The notes under the pieces are model-generated. The model was not told where the DNA came from. It saw only the letters and a list, made by a program, of their open reading frames with translations, and did no database searches. Position numbers and translations under genes: made by a program. Source: Takakia lepidozioides (taxonomy: Eukaryota; Streptophyta; Takakiopsida; Takakiales; Takakiaceae). From it: DNA of 64,000 bases. The DNA is taken from positions 42,019,053 to 42,083,052 of the forward strand of contig CM060732.1 in the NCBI GenBank assembly GCA_030704615.1, written 5' to 3'. Positions 1 to 12,710 of this stretch are shown one piece after another. How positions within the stretch are numbered: the stretch's first letter is position 1; each line of letters opens with the position of its first letter.

Positions 1-935
1 ATTTGGCTTACTGCCACGGGCACTCAGAACCTCATAACCCTGTTGTGTTCCAAATGCCTCCAACATGGGAAAGTCCAGAATAGGAAGGAGCATGGGATCT
101 GATGGGTCCATAGACACAGTGCCAGGTGTGTTTGTACCGTCTCCGCAATCGGCTAGCGAGAACATCAGTGCTTGTGACTCCGCTGTGTCAGGGGGCTGCC
201 AGACCAACCCCACCCATTCAATAACTGCATTTCACAACTGTCTGAGTAACTGAACAAAGTAATGCCACAACAATATCATAGCCTAGGAATTACACAGTAA
301 AGTGAAGGATTACACAGTAAAGGTTTCTTGCATCATAGCTGCTTTAAAATTGATCTTCTGCCTCAATTGATTGATGTTCATGAATACCATTGAGAAAAGC
401 CAAACTAGGCAAGATCTGTTAGTTCTCTGTCACAAAACGTTATCATAATCCAGTCATGTGCATGTTTACGATATGACAAGGAGGTGACTCTAAATGTAAT
501 TGGCTATTTGTAACTCCTGAAAGTAGAATTCATTCTTAGGCTTGAAAACTTGAAATTTTACTTGCACAAATGACTCACCTCTCCAAAGCCAAGCCCATCA
601 TCTTCAAAGAAATCCCCGAAGTCCCCAAACTCTGCTAGGATGTCAGCGTCACTTTGCATGTCCATACCCATCCCCATGCCATGCTCGTCGTCATTCCACT
701 GGTCCCATGGGGTCCCAAGCTGGCTTCCACCTCCCCTTGGGGTGCCAATTCCCAGGCTCGACGAACCCAAGGCACTGGCCTCCCCAGTAATCCCCACCGT
801 CTTTTTTTCATTAACTGTCCCTTCTACAAGTACTGACATGTCAGTCCCAATGCTATTGCTTCGCTTGACAGCTTTTAAGGGTGGGTCACTCGCAGAGACC
901 ACACCCATTGCTTTTGTGCGCCCTCTTTTTGCCCC
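1..935 (-). CDS. MED13: MED13 acidic linker exons (GDFGDFF region)
   Basis: Exon 579-935 encodes a basic patch (AKRGRTKAM), a low-complexity linker and the acidic aromatic motif ILAEFGDFGDFFEDDGLGFGE. It joins exon 1-195 in phase to give FGEPPDTAESQALMF, a block that is nearly invariant in plant MED13. The exon at 1-195 runs off the window, so the Argonaute-like middle and C-terminal parts of MED13 are not visible here. Confidence 0.9.
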
Positions 936-3900
936 CTGCACAGTCCCAAACGTTAACTATGTTCTTGTAAAAATGCCAAAGGAAGTTCAAATCAAAGGTA
1001 ACTAGTCAAGAACTTTTTGAGGACCCTTGACATCAATTGTAGAAACACCTTCTGGCGCACAACAGGGCTTGCATGAGACCAATGACAATTACACTCATCT
1101 ATATATTCTTAAGCTCCATTAAGATCCCACTTTCAAACACCTCACAGACGCTATTCTGAGAATGTATCTATCTTGGAGAGTACCTGCAAGACCTTCACAT
1201 CAGCCACAGCAGCATCTAACTGCTGAGATGTAGCAAGTGCCGTCCTCATGTTGGTGTGTTTTGACGACACCATGCCAGCTGCCTTGCTGCCCAGAGAGTC
1301 AGCATCTGCGTCCAGCTCTCCCCCACCTGTGCACAATCAAAAGGTGTCAATCAGTCACAGTGATTATGGCGTAGTGTTGTAGCCCCCGACTGTCTCTCCA
1401 TGGGCCCTTAAGGTCCAATCTGCAAGGCATAAATAATGTTTATTTCTTCTTTTCTTCTATGCATTCCATTTGGATTCCATGATTTAGGCAGAAGTTCTCT
1501 CCTCTGTCAGACAGGACCTCGTGCATATGCTATAACAAGCAAGTGCAATGCAGTACTCTGAGAAAGGGCTAAAACCTGTCGAGGCTTCGGCTTCACTGGA
1601 ACTGGAACTGCCACTGCTGCCCTGGCTACTGCTGCTGCTGTTAGTGCTCGCCCCACTCCCACTGCTTGTGCCAGCCCCACTGCTTGGAGCTGGGCCTGAT
1701 CCATTGGCCCCCGTGCCTGTAATGCTTGATTTCTCTTTTCTATGGCCATTTTGGGGTCCAATCCTGCTCAACATGACAATAATGGGACCCGGTAAAAGTT
1801 TCATCAGAGATGATGCATAAACCCAAACATGTTTGAATTGAGGAGATTTCAGAAAATGACTTCAACTCGAGCAAATTTGTTTGCTTCACATCTAAGCAAA
1901 TGCTTCACTTGGCATAATATGACCACCTTATTGCATAAAATGAATATGTTCAACGCTGCAGAAACATTGACACCCCACCAGTGAGTGTACCTATTATAGA
2001 ATGTACTATCCGCTTCATCCCCACCATCCTCTAGCCAATTTGTGCCTGCGAAATCTTCAAGCCAACATCTGCAGGTAACAGGAAGAGACATTCCTTACCA
2101 CCAACTTTCAGTAAGTGCAAATTATTAGCAAACAACATGCTGTCTGCCTAAAACTGACCCTCATCAGACTCTGCCAGTGGCACGGTAAATAAGCAACATG
2201 GTATCTCACTAAAAAAACCACATCAAGGAGCAAACTTCATTTGTATCCGCAGACAGCACAACTATGAAAGGAAAAGAAACAAACCTTCGGAGGTAGCTAC
2301 AGGCAGGAACCAATGGGCGCATGGGCACCAGTACCGCATCCAACGGGTATATCAATACCCTTGCTTCCCTGTTCTCGTCCTGACTCCCTTTCCCGTTGCC
2401 CTCCAAAGCCTGACGTAGTCAGCACCATAATTGTTGCTGAGGGATCCGTTCAGAACAGTAGAAACACAAGGATGGAATATACTACCTACTGCAGCATGCA
2501 ACACTTGGCAATCTAGGCTTCTTTACATGACTCACCAGGCTAGACCATGGATGGTGCTTTTCGAGAAGGTTTTTTGTCCTCTAATTTGTGCCATGGCCCC
2601 TTTACATTGTAGAGTCACTTTCTTTTCATCTCTCTCTCTCTCTCTCATCGACATCGGCAAACAACGTCTTATGAGTACAATCTCTCATCGACATCTTGGA
2701 TGACCTCAAGGGTCTACCCACTCTCGGCACTAGACTGAAATTTAAACTCAGGGCAGGAAGCCTACCTTTGAACAGCAAACAGAAGCAGAGAGGAAAGGGA
2801 GAGTGCAATTGCCCGTTGTGTGGGCAATCTGAAGACAGTATTCATTTTCTGATACACTGTCCGGGGTTCTCTCACCAAAGAGACGCTCTTCAAATCTATT
2901 AAGGGAATTGTGCCTGTACCCCTGTTTACCAACTTTGAAAGTCTCGAGGCTGACCCAAAAGCCCAGGCCCTCCTGAGGCCTAGTTTTTGGGCAAATCACA
3001 CAGCAGATTGATGCTTGTGTGAAGGGATTTCTAGAGGATATCTGGAAAACCCGGATTAATTCTATATATGGAGGTAAGTCTTACTACCAACGTCAGCCCC
3101 TGACAGAGGTAGGTTCTGTCCCTTTTGTTCCCGCTCAAACTGGGCGCGGGGTCAATGGCCACAAGGCTACGGCAAACAACGTCTTATGAGTACAATCTCT
3201 CTCATCGAGCCTAAAGCCCTGGTCCTGTTGGGATCTAATTGCTGGGCAGCTCACACACTGCAGACTGATGCTTGTCTGAGGGCTTTTCTAGAGAAATCTG
3301 GAAAGCCCGAACCAATTGCTTATACCAAGTCCCTTTACTGGAGTGAGCCCCTCACAACGGTAGTGTCTGTTCCCTCTTGTTCCACCCAGACTGGGCGTGG
3401 GGTCTATGGCCAGAAGGCCACAGCAAACAATTTCTCACAAGTACATTACAAAATCTCTCTCTTGGATGCCAATCATGCTTCTCAAAACCATCCTTTGCAC
3501 ATGTAGACTTGGAGGAAGTGGTATACCAAAGTAGAAGCCTTTACTATCTGTTCATTCCTAGACACTGATGGGAACAATTAAAGAGAATCGTCCTTTCAGT
3601 TCTAATACCCTTAGAACAGGGAGGTTACATATCTAGCACTCACCCTGGTCAGAGATGGCCTTAGCGCCCTGGTGCCTCCTGGCAGCTGGCCCAGCCAGAC
3701 TTCTGCATAGCATGACTGCAGAGCTGTCGTATTTCCATTTGATGAAGTTCCAGCAAAAACACGAAACGGGAGGGATGAAGACGACGCCTGCAGCTTGCTG
3801 CAACAGTGACAGCAGGGGGCAAACCCCAGGGTAGGGGAGCTCTAATCAGCGGGTGTGGGTATGTGTGCGCGGTCGCATGCCAGCCAGCCCAGGATCTGCA

Positions 3901-6900
3901 GTCCTCCCCAGTGTATATTGGGGTTACATCTATGTAGCTGATATCCTCTAGAAAGCTGTTGAGAAGAACAGTAGAAGAGCTCCTGGTTTGCCACTTCCAA
4001 TGTCACCGCAGAGGGTACAGCTCCTGGGTCGCAAAACCTTTTAACCGCCCTAACCACACTAATAATCCAGACTTCCATGTGGAAGACAGATGATAATAAG
4101 ATCTTAACTCTACATTTACAGTTCATATCTCCGAAAAATCAAACACAATATATCACTGCTACATATTGGATGATCCTACACAAATACAAGATCAGAACTT
4201 GACCAGTACATGCGACTTAGTGTTATATTGCTGAATGGCACTCGTCAATGATCACTCAAGCTCACTTGGCCACTGAATGTACTAGACCACAAAATCTCCA
4301 GCTGCCTTCAGCCTTAACCATTTCCAAAAATTAAATGAGTACAGAGAGTAAAAGATCTCGAAGTACATCTTGGCTAAGGGGCCCACATACTTATTACTAT
4401 TACATACAACAAAAGATTACCTGCGGTATAGTTGACTCACGACATCACCCGGACAGCAGCCACTCAGCCGCCCACTCAACCCATTTGGGGCCACCACAAC
4501 TGCAACAGGATGCATCTTTCAAAGGTATTAGAAAACAAACCCACCAGGTATGAAGTAGATCATTTCTCCTACAATCCTCACGTCCGAAAGACAGAACATG
4601 AAATTTCATGCAGTTGATGAGGGAATAGTAGCCAGGGTCGGACTCTCCAGTTCATTGTCAAGCATAGAGGAAAGTGAAAGAAGCACCATGGGCAAGACCT
4701 GGAAGACTATCTTCAGATAGCACAGTATTTGAACGTTGCTGGGCAAGCACTGCCTGCATATCACTAGCAACCAACTGTCTCACTCTCCTGCAACAGAATC
4801 ACACCTGCATGAGCGTTTGTTTTTGGTTTCGAGTTACAGAACCATGACCAAATTCACACACCATCGATGTTAGATATAGCAACTCAGCAGAATAGATGTA
4901 ACATTCATTGAAATGAATGCCAGAAATAAGCTAATTCCAAATTTGTTCAGGACCTTCTAAGCTGCTCTGCTTCTGCTTTTACAGGGCCACTCTGCAAGAA
5001 AGCAAAAATCTAGCTTGTAATGATTGCCTCACAAGGTGCTCTACGCACTTTCGGCGCACCAACACGTGTACAAAGATGGCCTCCTCGCTAGCCGCAAACA
5101 CCAGTTCACAGCTTGGCAGCGGTTTCCTGCTCTCATAAACCACCCCATAGAAAACATGGAGAAAGCTTAATTGCCTTGAGATCCCTACACATTCATGAAT
5201 AGATTATGTGCATTACTTCAAAATCCCTTATGACAACAATTCTTTTCTAAAAAAGTTACACTAGGCTTGAGAGAAAGAGAACCGAGCTAGACTACTACCA
5301 GTATAATGAATAACTTGGATTCAAGGCCCTTACTTTCCATTCAAACACAAGTCCAAACTAGGTCCAAACCAAGCAGTCTAAGCATCTCCATTTGCTGGCT
5401 AGTGTATCAAGTTGTTGCAGCTTAATCCACACCCAAAGACTGCTATAGGTTTCCTACAATCATCCCAAGGCAGACCCTTTTGACTCAATACTCCTCGAGA
5501 CCCGCAGAAAATAGTGGCGAGGACTAACATCTCACTGTTGTGAGATGCCATTTGAGGAGAAAGGTTTCTTACCTCAAACTTGCCTCGCTGGAACCTTGCC
5601 GGCGGCATTTCACGAAAACATCTCCAAAGCGAACATAAGAAAGACTTCGAAATGCCCTGTCACAGAGCCACCATGTTCATCTAAGATGACACTTCCACCC
5701 AAAATAGATGAGATAGTCCATGTAAACACCCTTCCTTAAGAGGAGTGACCGAAACATCTCAACTGAAGTGAGAGGACAAAAATGACATTTACTGAGGAAG
5801 GCTCAAACAATAAAATGCCTATATCTACACAATATCTATAATCCCCTCCCCCAAGACCAGGAGACCTTGGCAGGAGTTGGGTGTTTGCAGCGCCTGCACA
5901 AAGAATCCTTAGATCTTGGGTGCATAAAGTTCGCAAAACAGTACCTCACATTACAGAGCCATGAAGACTTAAACCTGAGGCTTCAGTTCTGCACTACCAA
6001 CCCACTGTTAATACACCAAAGATCATCAGGAATGGGCCAAAATGGATCCACCTCTCAATGCGATTTTGCAGTGCTTGAGAGAGAGCCGACGAGACTTCAT
6101 TGCATATGCCAGGTGCACACCATATCCCTTCTCCCACAACTGCACAATTGCCAGATTAAATTAGCCTTTCTTGCCAATTGATTTTATCCACTTTCGAAAT
6201 CAGAAATCCAGGCTAGAAAAGTGGCCGAAACCAAGTTGTCCCACTATATCAATCAAAAAGTGGGGGTAGAGACATTAATACAAAAAGATGTAAATATTCC
6301 CATGGGACCAGGCAGTCCATCGGGAAGATTTTAGTCTTCAGTCAGCCAAGGACATGATAGCCACAGGAAGCAGAGGAAAACAGCAGGATGGACAAGCACA
6401 AGACTATGTTTATCATCAAATTGGGCACCCAGATATTGTCATGCTAAAAGAAGCTCTGAAAACTCTCTCGTTAACTAAGCAGAGCCTCTCACCAGCTCAC
6501 CTATTGGCACTCTTCAGATAGAATCTGTTGATAGTAGCATCCCTATAACTCAGAGGAGTCCATATTATCACCCAGCCCCTTTCAGAATGCATAAGTTTCC
6601 AGGCCCTCAGTCTCCTTTTGAGATGTGAAGATTGAAATAGAGTGTGGTCTGAATTCAGGATCCAGCCAAATTGTAAAGACTTTCTTTCTATTCATTTGAA
6701 AAGAACCTCGTGTATCGCACCTTTAAGACCAGAGATGGCTGTGTGGACTGAAGGGTTGAGGCCCTCATGCCGTCCTGGTAAGAAAAGCCATAGCTTGACT
6801 AGATCCACTGCATTCACATTCACAGACGCACTCGTGAAAAGTATACACTTGTACACACAAAAGTTATGTTCTGAGTGAATCCAGAACCAAAAACTTGATT

Positions 6901-8162
6901 GCTCATTCGAGTGAATGTTGAGCCATCTGATGCCACAGAAGGAGATGCACCCTGGAATATCTGACACTCTTGCATACCAAAGCAGAGGTTATCTGTGATT
7001 TGAGGGATTCATCAAACATGATAGCAGCAGTTTTGTCAGATGGTAAGTTGGCCTACACTTAAATCTTACAACTACAACTGTATCAGAACTTTCAGATTCG
7101 GAACATAGGGCCCTACGCCTTTGGATATGATCTACTCCATACACCACAGAAAACATCTCAATATGTGCAATAGAGGCAGAGGTAGAGGGTAAGCACCTAG
7201 CGCATGTTCATCAGAAGGCTCCCAAGGTAAACCAGAGAGAGTCCAGCTACTAAGATGGCCTGCCTCCTGAAGCCTCATATGTGCTTTCACTACCTCCATT
7301 GTCGCAACATCTTGCTGTGTCTTCTCCTTCCTGCCATCACAAGCCATCCAAATAACAAGCTCCACTCAAACTAACTCCATGACAATTTTACGTCAAACTG
7401 GACAATTGCTCGAAGTCAGCCACCCTATAAGTATTGTCCCAGCAGAAAAGGATTCTTGATGTGTTTTCAGTCTCCTGATCAAAAAGTGGGAAATCAAGGA
7501 AGTAAACGAATGCAGCAATGCTTTGACGTGTCCCAGAAACAATTACACTGAGGGGAGGAGCCATTCTTCATTCCCTCGCCCTGGCAGGGTGGGCTATTCT
7601 TCAATTACCATCCAGGATTTCTTGGTTTGCGAAGTTTGATCTGGGGTATTTTCCTATATCTTCAAGAAAACAGAGATATGTACTCACAAGATGTCTTTTG
7701 CCATAGCCTTGTGGCCATAGATCTGTGCTCAGTTTGGGTGGAAAGGACAGAGAGAGGGAAATACAGAAATCATGTATAATATGTACCACAGGGGCCCATG
7801 GACAGAGCAACAAAAAAAACTACATTTCCAGAAGAGTGCCAGAGAAAGAGAGATTGTCAGAAACTGATTACCCCAGAAACCCTCTAACAGGGTTTAAGGG
7901 AAATCTCCCTAAGTACCTCCATTATCTGTGAGCATAAGGGCATTCATACGAAACCACTAGCTTGCAGTACTACTTCCCCCTTGAGGACTGTTTCTGAACA
8001 TTTTGAGAGATAAGAAATATCTTTGACCAATGGACTGATCAGACGGCATGGTCAAACTTCTAAAGCTGCAGAGTAGCGACGATGAGAACACCTGGCCACA
8101 CTTGGAGAGAGGAGCTCGGCCTCTGGTAGAAGTTGGAACCATGATATTTGTTGAAGTCCTCC
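1..8162 (-). CDS. MED13: Mediator complex subunit 13, 5' part of gene, continues past left edge
   Basis: MED13 belongs to the CDK8 kinase module of Mediator and restrains RNA polymerase II transcription in the nucleus. I rebuilt exons by joining splice sites in phase: 8092-8162, 7197-7330, 6721-6807, 6052-6139, 5573-5656, 5049-5126, 4687-4797, 4421-4499, then 2285-2409, 1991-2068, 1576-1763, 1194-1326, 579-935 and 1-195. Recognisable plant MED13 stretches appear in order: GGLQQISWFQLLP, QDVATMEVV, KLWLFLPGRHEG, IWCAPG, LSYVRFGDVF, ELVFAASEEAIFVHVL, GRLSGCCPGDVV, YPLDAVLVP, ELDADADSLG, AEFGDFGDFFEDDGLGFGE and PPDTAESQALMF. The first exon with the start codon was not found; it should lie above 8.2 kb. 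Exons between 3.6 and 4.1 kb are not settled. No stop interrupts the joined exons I checked, so the gene looks intact. Confidence 0.9.
2696..3510 (+). mobile_element. LINE reverse-transcriptase tail fragment, partly duplicated
   Basis: It lies antisense in a MED13 intron. The ORF at 2696-2902 ends in a Cys/His cluster, CNCPLCGQSEDSIHFLIHC, typical of the C-terminal zinc knuckle of LINE-type reverse transcriptases. Downstream, two diverged copies of about 210 bp (near 2985-3190 and 3231-3442) both encode a DACxxxFLE stretch followed by QTGRGVxGxKATANN, so the tail was duplicated in tandem. No reverse-transcriptase core or poly-A tail is visible. It is a dead fragment removed by splicing. Confidence 0.6.
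3510..4130 (-). other. Probable MED13 exon region, unresolved
   Basis: Open minus-strand stretches at about 3650-3845 and 3960-4070 lie where the variable central part of MED13 should be. Both carry plausible GT-AG borders, but the protein is too variable here for me to choose the frame. I therefore report no exon limits. Confidence 0.35.
4421..7330 (-). CDS. MED13: MED13 N-terminal domain exons
   Basis: Seven exons encode the conserved N-terminal domain. Every junction keeps phase. 7197-7330 ends in HAL, and a split valine joins it to DLVKLWLFLPGRH in 6721-6807. That exon ends GLK and joins VVGEGIWCAPG in 6052-6139, which ends NRIER and joins AFRSLSYVRFGDVF in 5573-5656. The next joins give KPLPSCELVFAASEEA (5049-5126) and KRVRQLVASDM (4687-4797). 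The last joins LAHVVVAPNGLSGRLSG (4421-4499). The run matches plant MED13 in order and spacing, which makes the family call secure. Introns are a few hundred bases and have standard GT-AG ends. Confidence 0.9.
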
Positions 8163-9217
8163 CTGTACCCCGACAAACGCAAAGTGAGGCTCCTGAATAC
8201 ACTGTGGAACCCTGCATTGAGGTCACCTAGGCTGGCCGGCTTCCGACTAAACCCTGAAAAGCCCAGGCTTAAAATATTACAGAATAAAGCCCGTAAAAGT
8301 CCTGGGGGATTAACTTACAATGCGGAAAACGTTTGTCAGCATGATTGCGACTCCAGGTTGATGCACCAGCTGTCCGTAGCCACTGCGCCCGCTTGCAAGC
8401 TCTAGCTCCAGGCAATGTGTTGAAAAAGAGACACTAGGTGAGCTGAGACGAGCGCTCAGCCGAGGCGGAAGCTGAACATAATGAAGTAAGTAGAAAGATC
8501 AAGGTGCCTAAGCAAAAATTTAAAAATGAACCTCACATCTTCGATAAGATGACAGGTTTTAGAGAACGTCGCTATCACCGTCGGGATTCATCATTCCTCA
8601 TGATCCGACTCCGTTGCTGGCATGGTGCAGAGCTGTGATGATCGAGAGCACATGATAGGCAGACACACAAAGGGGATGATCTACCTCAATCCTTGATTGC
8701 ACACTAGAGGCTGGAGCTTTGTGATCATCCTACCTTCCAACACCTGATGCATGAAAACACATCGATGCATTGAGAATCACATGCAGAAAAGCATGCTATG
8801 CCAAATCCCCACGCGCAGATCGTCAAACTTCTGAGAGACAGAGAGATCTTCACGCAGCGAGGCCTCGATCAGAATGTGTGGAAGTAGATCCATGCGACAA
8901 GGGATTCCGAAAAAACACGCGGACAAAACAGCCAGGGTCACGGAAGCTGTGTTTCTCCTATCTGGAACTTTCGTCTGCGCGTCCCGACACGTCTAGGGCT
9001 CGACCCTCGTGGACAAGCCCTGTAATTGTCGGATGACAAACAATTCCGACGGATGGTAATGGGAATCATCCATCCACACAGCCAGACCCTGAGTCCGAGA
9101 AAGAGGACGACGACTCGGCAGGGAGCATCCCTCCACACGCACACAGCAAAACTTGATGTGTTCTTCGGATTTATTCTTCGGATTTGATCTTCGGAATGGG
9201 CCATCGAGTCATCGGCA
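8163..9217. promoter_or_regulatory. Gap between MED13 and a divergent gene; likely shared promoter
   Basis: About 1 kb separates the first recognised MED13 exon from the ATG at 9218 on the opposite strand. It should hold the missing first exon of MED13, both 5' leaders and both promoters. I saw no clear TATA box and no repeat. Confidence 0.4.
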
Positions 9218-9647
9218 ATGGCCGCCGCTCCATCTGGTAGGTTTATACCCCTTCTCGCTTGAGCTTGAGCAATTTATGTATTTTTCTTATTTTTAATGGA
9301 TCTTTGAAGAGCGGATACGTGGGGTTTCCAGTTGCATCCTTGAAGAAGATCTGAGGGAATACTGGATGTTTTTTAAGAGGAATTTATAACAAGGTGAGCT
9401 CCCTAACGAGTTGCTTGCTTAAGAGATCACATGGCTGTTTTTGGAGTTCGCGGATTCTTCATGCTTTTGGTAGCCAGCCGTTATCCTTCTGTCTCCGTCC
9501 TCCTTCTCTTTTATGCGTTGATTTCTCTTTAAAATCAGGTTCTGCATCCAGAGGGGAAGGATCGGGTCGAGATCAAACCCATGCGTGTGCAGTGATCGAG
9601 GTGAAGACTGGAACAAATGACTTCAGAGTGAAAATTGTACAAGGAGG
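9218..9647 (+). CDS. First two exons of an unrecognised plus-strand gene
   Basis: The ATG at 9218 sits in a strong context (GGCAATGGCC). Exon 1 (9218-9236) encodes MAAAPSG and ends at a near-perfect donor, G|GTAGGT. The acceptor TCAG at 9538 opens exon 2 (9539-9647), giving SASRGEGSGRDQTHACAVIE and then VKTGTNDFRVKIVQGG. The phase is kept across the intron. Exon 2 ends at GG|GTTTGG. I could not settle the later exons among the open stretches to about 11.2 kb, and I do not recognise the product. Confidence 0.5.
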
Positions 9648-11976
9648 GTTTGGCTCTCTTTACTATGGACGCTCTATAATGGACAAGATGTGGCAGTACA
9701 AGATCTGACCAAAATGCTCAACAATGGGCTCATGAATTCTCCAATGAGGTACAGTTTTTTTGCTAATCTTGGCCAATACTGGAGACATTCCTATATTCAC
9801 AGACCACATGTGTACCAGTTGGTTGGCGGTCCTGGTTTCCTGACAATGGACGTGAGCACTTGCCAAATTGCACAGGCATATGTTGTTCAGATAACTTGTG
9901 TATATATCAAGAAGGTCCAAACTGATTTGAGGACCATCTCTTCTTGTAACTGGGATATTTTGCGATGTGCAGCTGCGGTCCTGGCAAATTTGAATGCTTG
10001 CCCCACCCATAAGACTGGGCATCTTGTAGCACTAGCTCACCTCCTAGGGTCTCTACCATGTAAGTCTCACCTCGTATTTATGTCCTCCTTGTTTCTGTCA
10101 CTCAAATCAACAGTGGAAAGTTGCATGTCGGGATGAGCTGCTTCCTCTAAGTGACATTCATGTATCTGAAAGTCGATGGGTTACTTTGTAAAAGCAACTG
10201 CCTTAGTGTTGGATCCCTCATGATACGTGTTGCGGTGGACATCAGTAAGCTCTCAAACAGAAAATTGATTGGGCCCGGATAGGAGACCTTTCTGTTATCA
10301 TGACTTGAAAAGGATTCCCGATTCTGAGAGTTCAACTGACATTTTATTGAAATTGGTTGCATTTGTCAAAAATATTTGGTGCATCTTGAACCTGACACTT
10401 GAAATTCTGTGATACATTTCTAGTGGTTAATCTGAAATTTCCGTACTATTTGTGCACATATTGAGCTGATTAAGTTTCACAATCGTGCAATGAATAGAAG
10501 TCCATGAATCTGAAATTAGGTCTGGAGGTTGTGATCATTTGTCCTTGAATGTAAATTTATCACGAAGTTGTTTGTGGCGTTGAATAGCGTGGCTTGAAAG
10601 GATACCCGATTTGAGCCAATGAAAGACCTTCAACAATTGTGAGCCAGCATGTTTAAATCTGAAACTCTATAATAGCCCACTATCATGATTCTGATGTTGC
10701 TGGTCGGATGGTGAAATGACAGGCACCTACGAAACAATGCTTTTACTGGTCCTTTCGCAGACTCACAAGAACTTCTTTGAAATTGGTGTCAGGTCTGGGT
10801 ATTGAGCTAATGTGGAATTTTGACTTGATATTGTCACAGTTTAAAACGTACATCACATAATCTGCTGTTATTTCTTAGACTTACAATTTTTCAAGTCTAT
10901 CTTCTCGGCAGGGGCCTGATACCTCGACTTCAACATGTTTCCAATCCACAAACCCCCTGAAATCTCAGATGTTTGAATTGTCTGGCTGTCAACAGTACAG
11001 TCGACTAACTCCAGAGTGTCTTTTGGAAATGTCTGACCTGCATTTGCTTGTGCAGATTCCTGCAGTACAAATGGAAATGTACCCCAGGCCCTTCTTACAA
11101 GAACAACCTTCAACACTAAGTAAATGCTCAACCGTGGCCCGCACTGGCAATTGTATTCTGCACGTTATTTCAGTTTGGCAGAGAAGGTGACACATCCACT
11201 TTTACAATGTGTCAAAAACATGAATGATACTTCAAGTACATAAACTTGGAATTATTTTGTGGTGATTCACAGCTCATGATGTTCCATGGTGTGTTATGAC
11301 CATGTGGCAGTATCACTTGTGCTCAATGAGGTCCAGCATTAATCTTGGTGTTATCTTGCGTGCAGCGGTTGGGGTATATTTGTCCTTTTGCTTCTCACAC
11401 TCAATAATTTATTTTCACTGTATCCAACAACATTGAAACCTTTACTGCCAAATAACTTCAGAGCTATACTTTATCCAGTTCTGCCAAACATTACAGGTTT
11501 CCAATTTGTATACTGTTATGAATCCGAAGAGATGGGTAGTCTTAAACAAGGACCATTCCTCCTCACCAATGTATAGACTTAAATTCCACACACGATGACA
11601 TTCCCAGGGCAATGTCCTGCACAAGGTGCAAGACTCTTTGTTGTTACACTGAGATCTAGCCTAAGGTCTGGTCAAAAGTAACTGGCCCCCTCCTGGCACC
11701 AACACAGATGATTCTCGTTCTGAATTGTGCATGCAGGTAACGATTGCTGAAAACAATGGGAACTTCCGCTTGGTGGATTACTAACATACTCTGAATTGCT
11801 TACGATATGAACGTTTCAGAGTAATTGTTTGAGGTGTAAGGTTCGATGTGCCTGGACCCTACTAAAATTATGCCCTTTGCACACAATTATTCCCTTCAGA
11901 GTTGGGCATGTAACACATCTTTTCAATTCTGTGTGCATGCACCATGAGTGTTGTTTTCGGAAAGGACTCAGATCGA
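9648..11976. other. No resolved gene; introns or 3' part of the 9218 gene
   Basis: Several short open frames occur, for example 9690-10136 on the plus strand, but none shows a family signature. A partial copy of the 12-kb foldback repeat lies near 11265-11335, where a CTCATGATGTTCCATGGTGT stretch can be read. The rest looks like ordinary non-coding DNA. Confidence 0.4.
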
Positions 11977-12495
11977 GTAGATATGAAATTTTTGGAGATG
12001 TGAAGGACAGAAGAGCAGGACGATCCAAGAGGCGCCGGGTGGACTCGTTGAGCAGAATCCACTAAACCAGAGAAGCTTCCCTCGCAGCTCATGATGTTCC
12101 ATGGTGTGGTATGACCATGTGGCAATATCACTGGAACCTTCTCTGGTTTAGTGGATACTGCTCAATGTGTGGACCCGACATGCTATTTGTTTTTTGTTTT
12201 GTGTGATTGTAGCCTTTGGTCATCTCTGTCGGCCCTGAAATGAAATTATGTGGAGATGTTAAGGACAGTATGAAGAGCAGGACGATCCAAGAGGCGCCGG
12301 GTGGACTCGTTGAGCAGAATCCTCTAAACCAGAGAAGCTTCCCTCACAGCTCGTGATGTTCCATGGTGTGGTATGACCATGTGGCAATATCACTGGAACC
12401 TTCTCTGGTCTAGTGGATTCTGCTCAATGAGGGTGCCGGGTGCCAGGTTGATTGTGCTCAAGTGTGGACCTGACATGCTATTTGTTTTGTGTGAT
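11977..12495. repeat. Tandem duplicate of a 260-bp unit, each with a 32-bp inverted repeat
   Basis: Unit 1 (about 11977-12235) and unit 2 (about 12236-12495) are near-identical over long stretches, for example AGCAGGACGATCCAAGAGGC in both. Each unit contains a foldback: arms at 12049-12080 and 12133-12164 in unit 1, and at 12311-12342 and 12395-12426 in unit 2. The arms start TGAGCAG and contain ACCAGAGAAG, with two to four mismatches over 32 bp. Loops are about 52 bases. It resembles a small foldback transposon or a small-RNA hairpin locus. Confidence 0.7.
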
Positions 12496-12710
12496 TGGGG
12501 AAAGAGGCAAGAGTCAAATTTCCTCTCCACCAGGGGGAGATGCCAGCCATAGCCTTTGGTCATTTCTGTAGGCCCTGATCTTTATTTCTTCCAAGTGCCT
12601 TTGAAAGCAACTCGTTGTATATGCCACAAATTCTCTGAGTGTGTCCTCAGGCAAACAGATTCTCAGAAACTTAGTCCCTCAACGGGCTGTAAGTTCTGCT
12701 GAAGGGGAGT

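Noticed and set aside
1548-1820. Plus-strand leucine-rich open frame
   Set aside because: It is the antisense shadow of the Ser/Gly-rich MED13 exon at 1576-1763.
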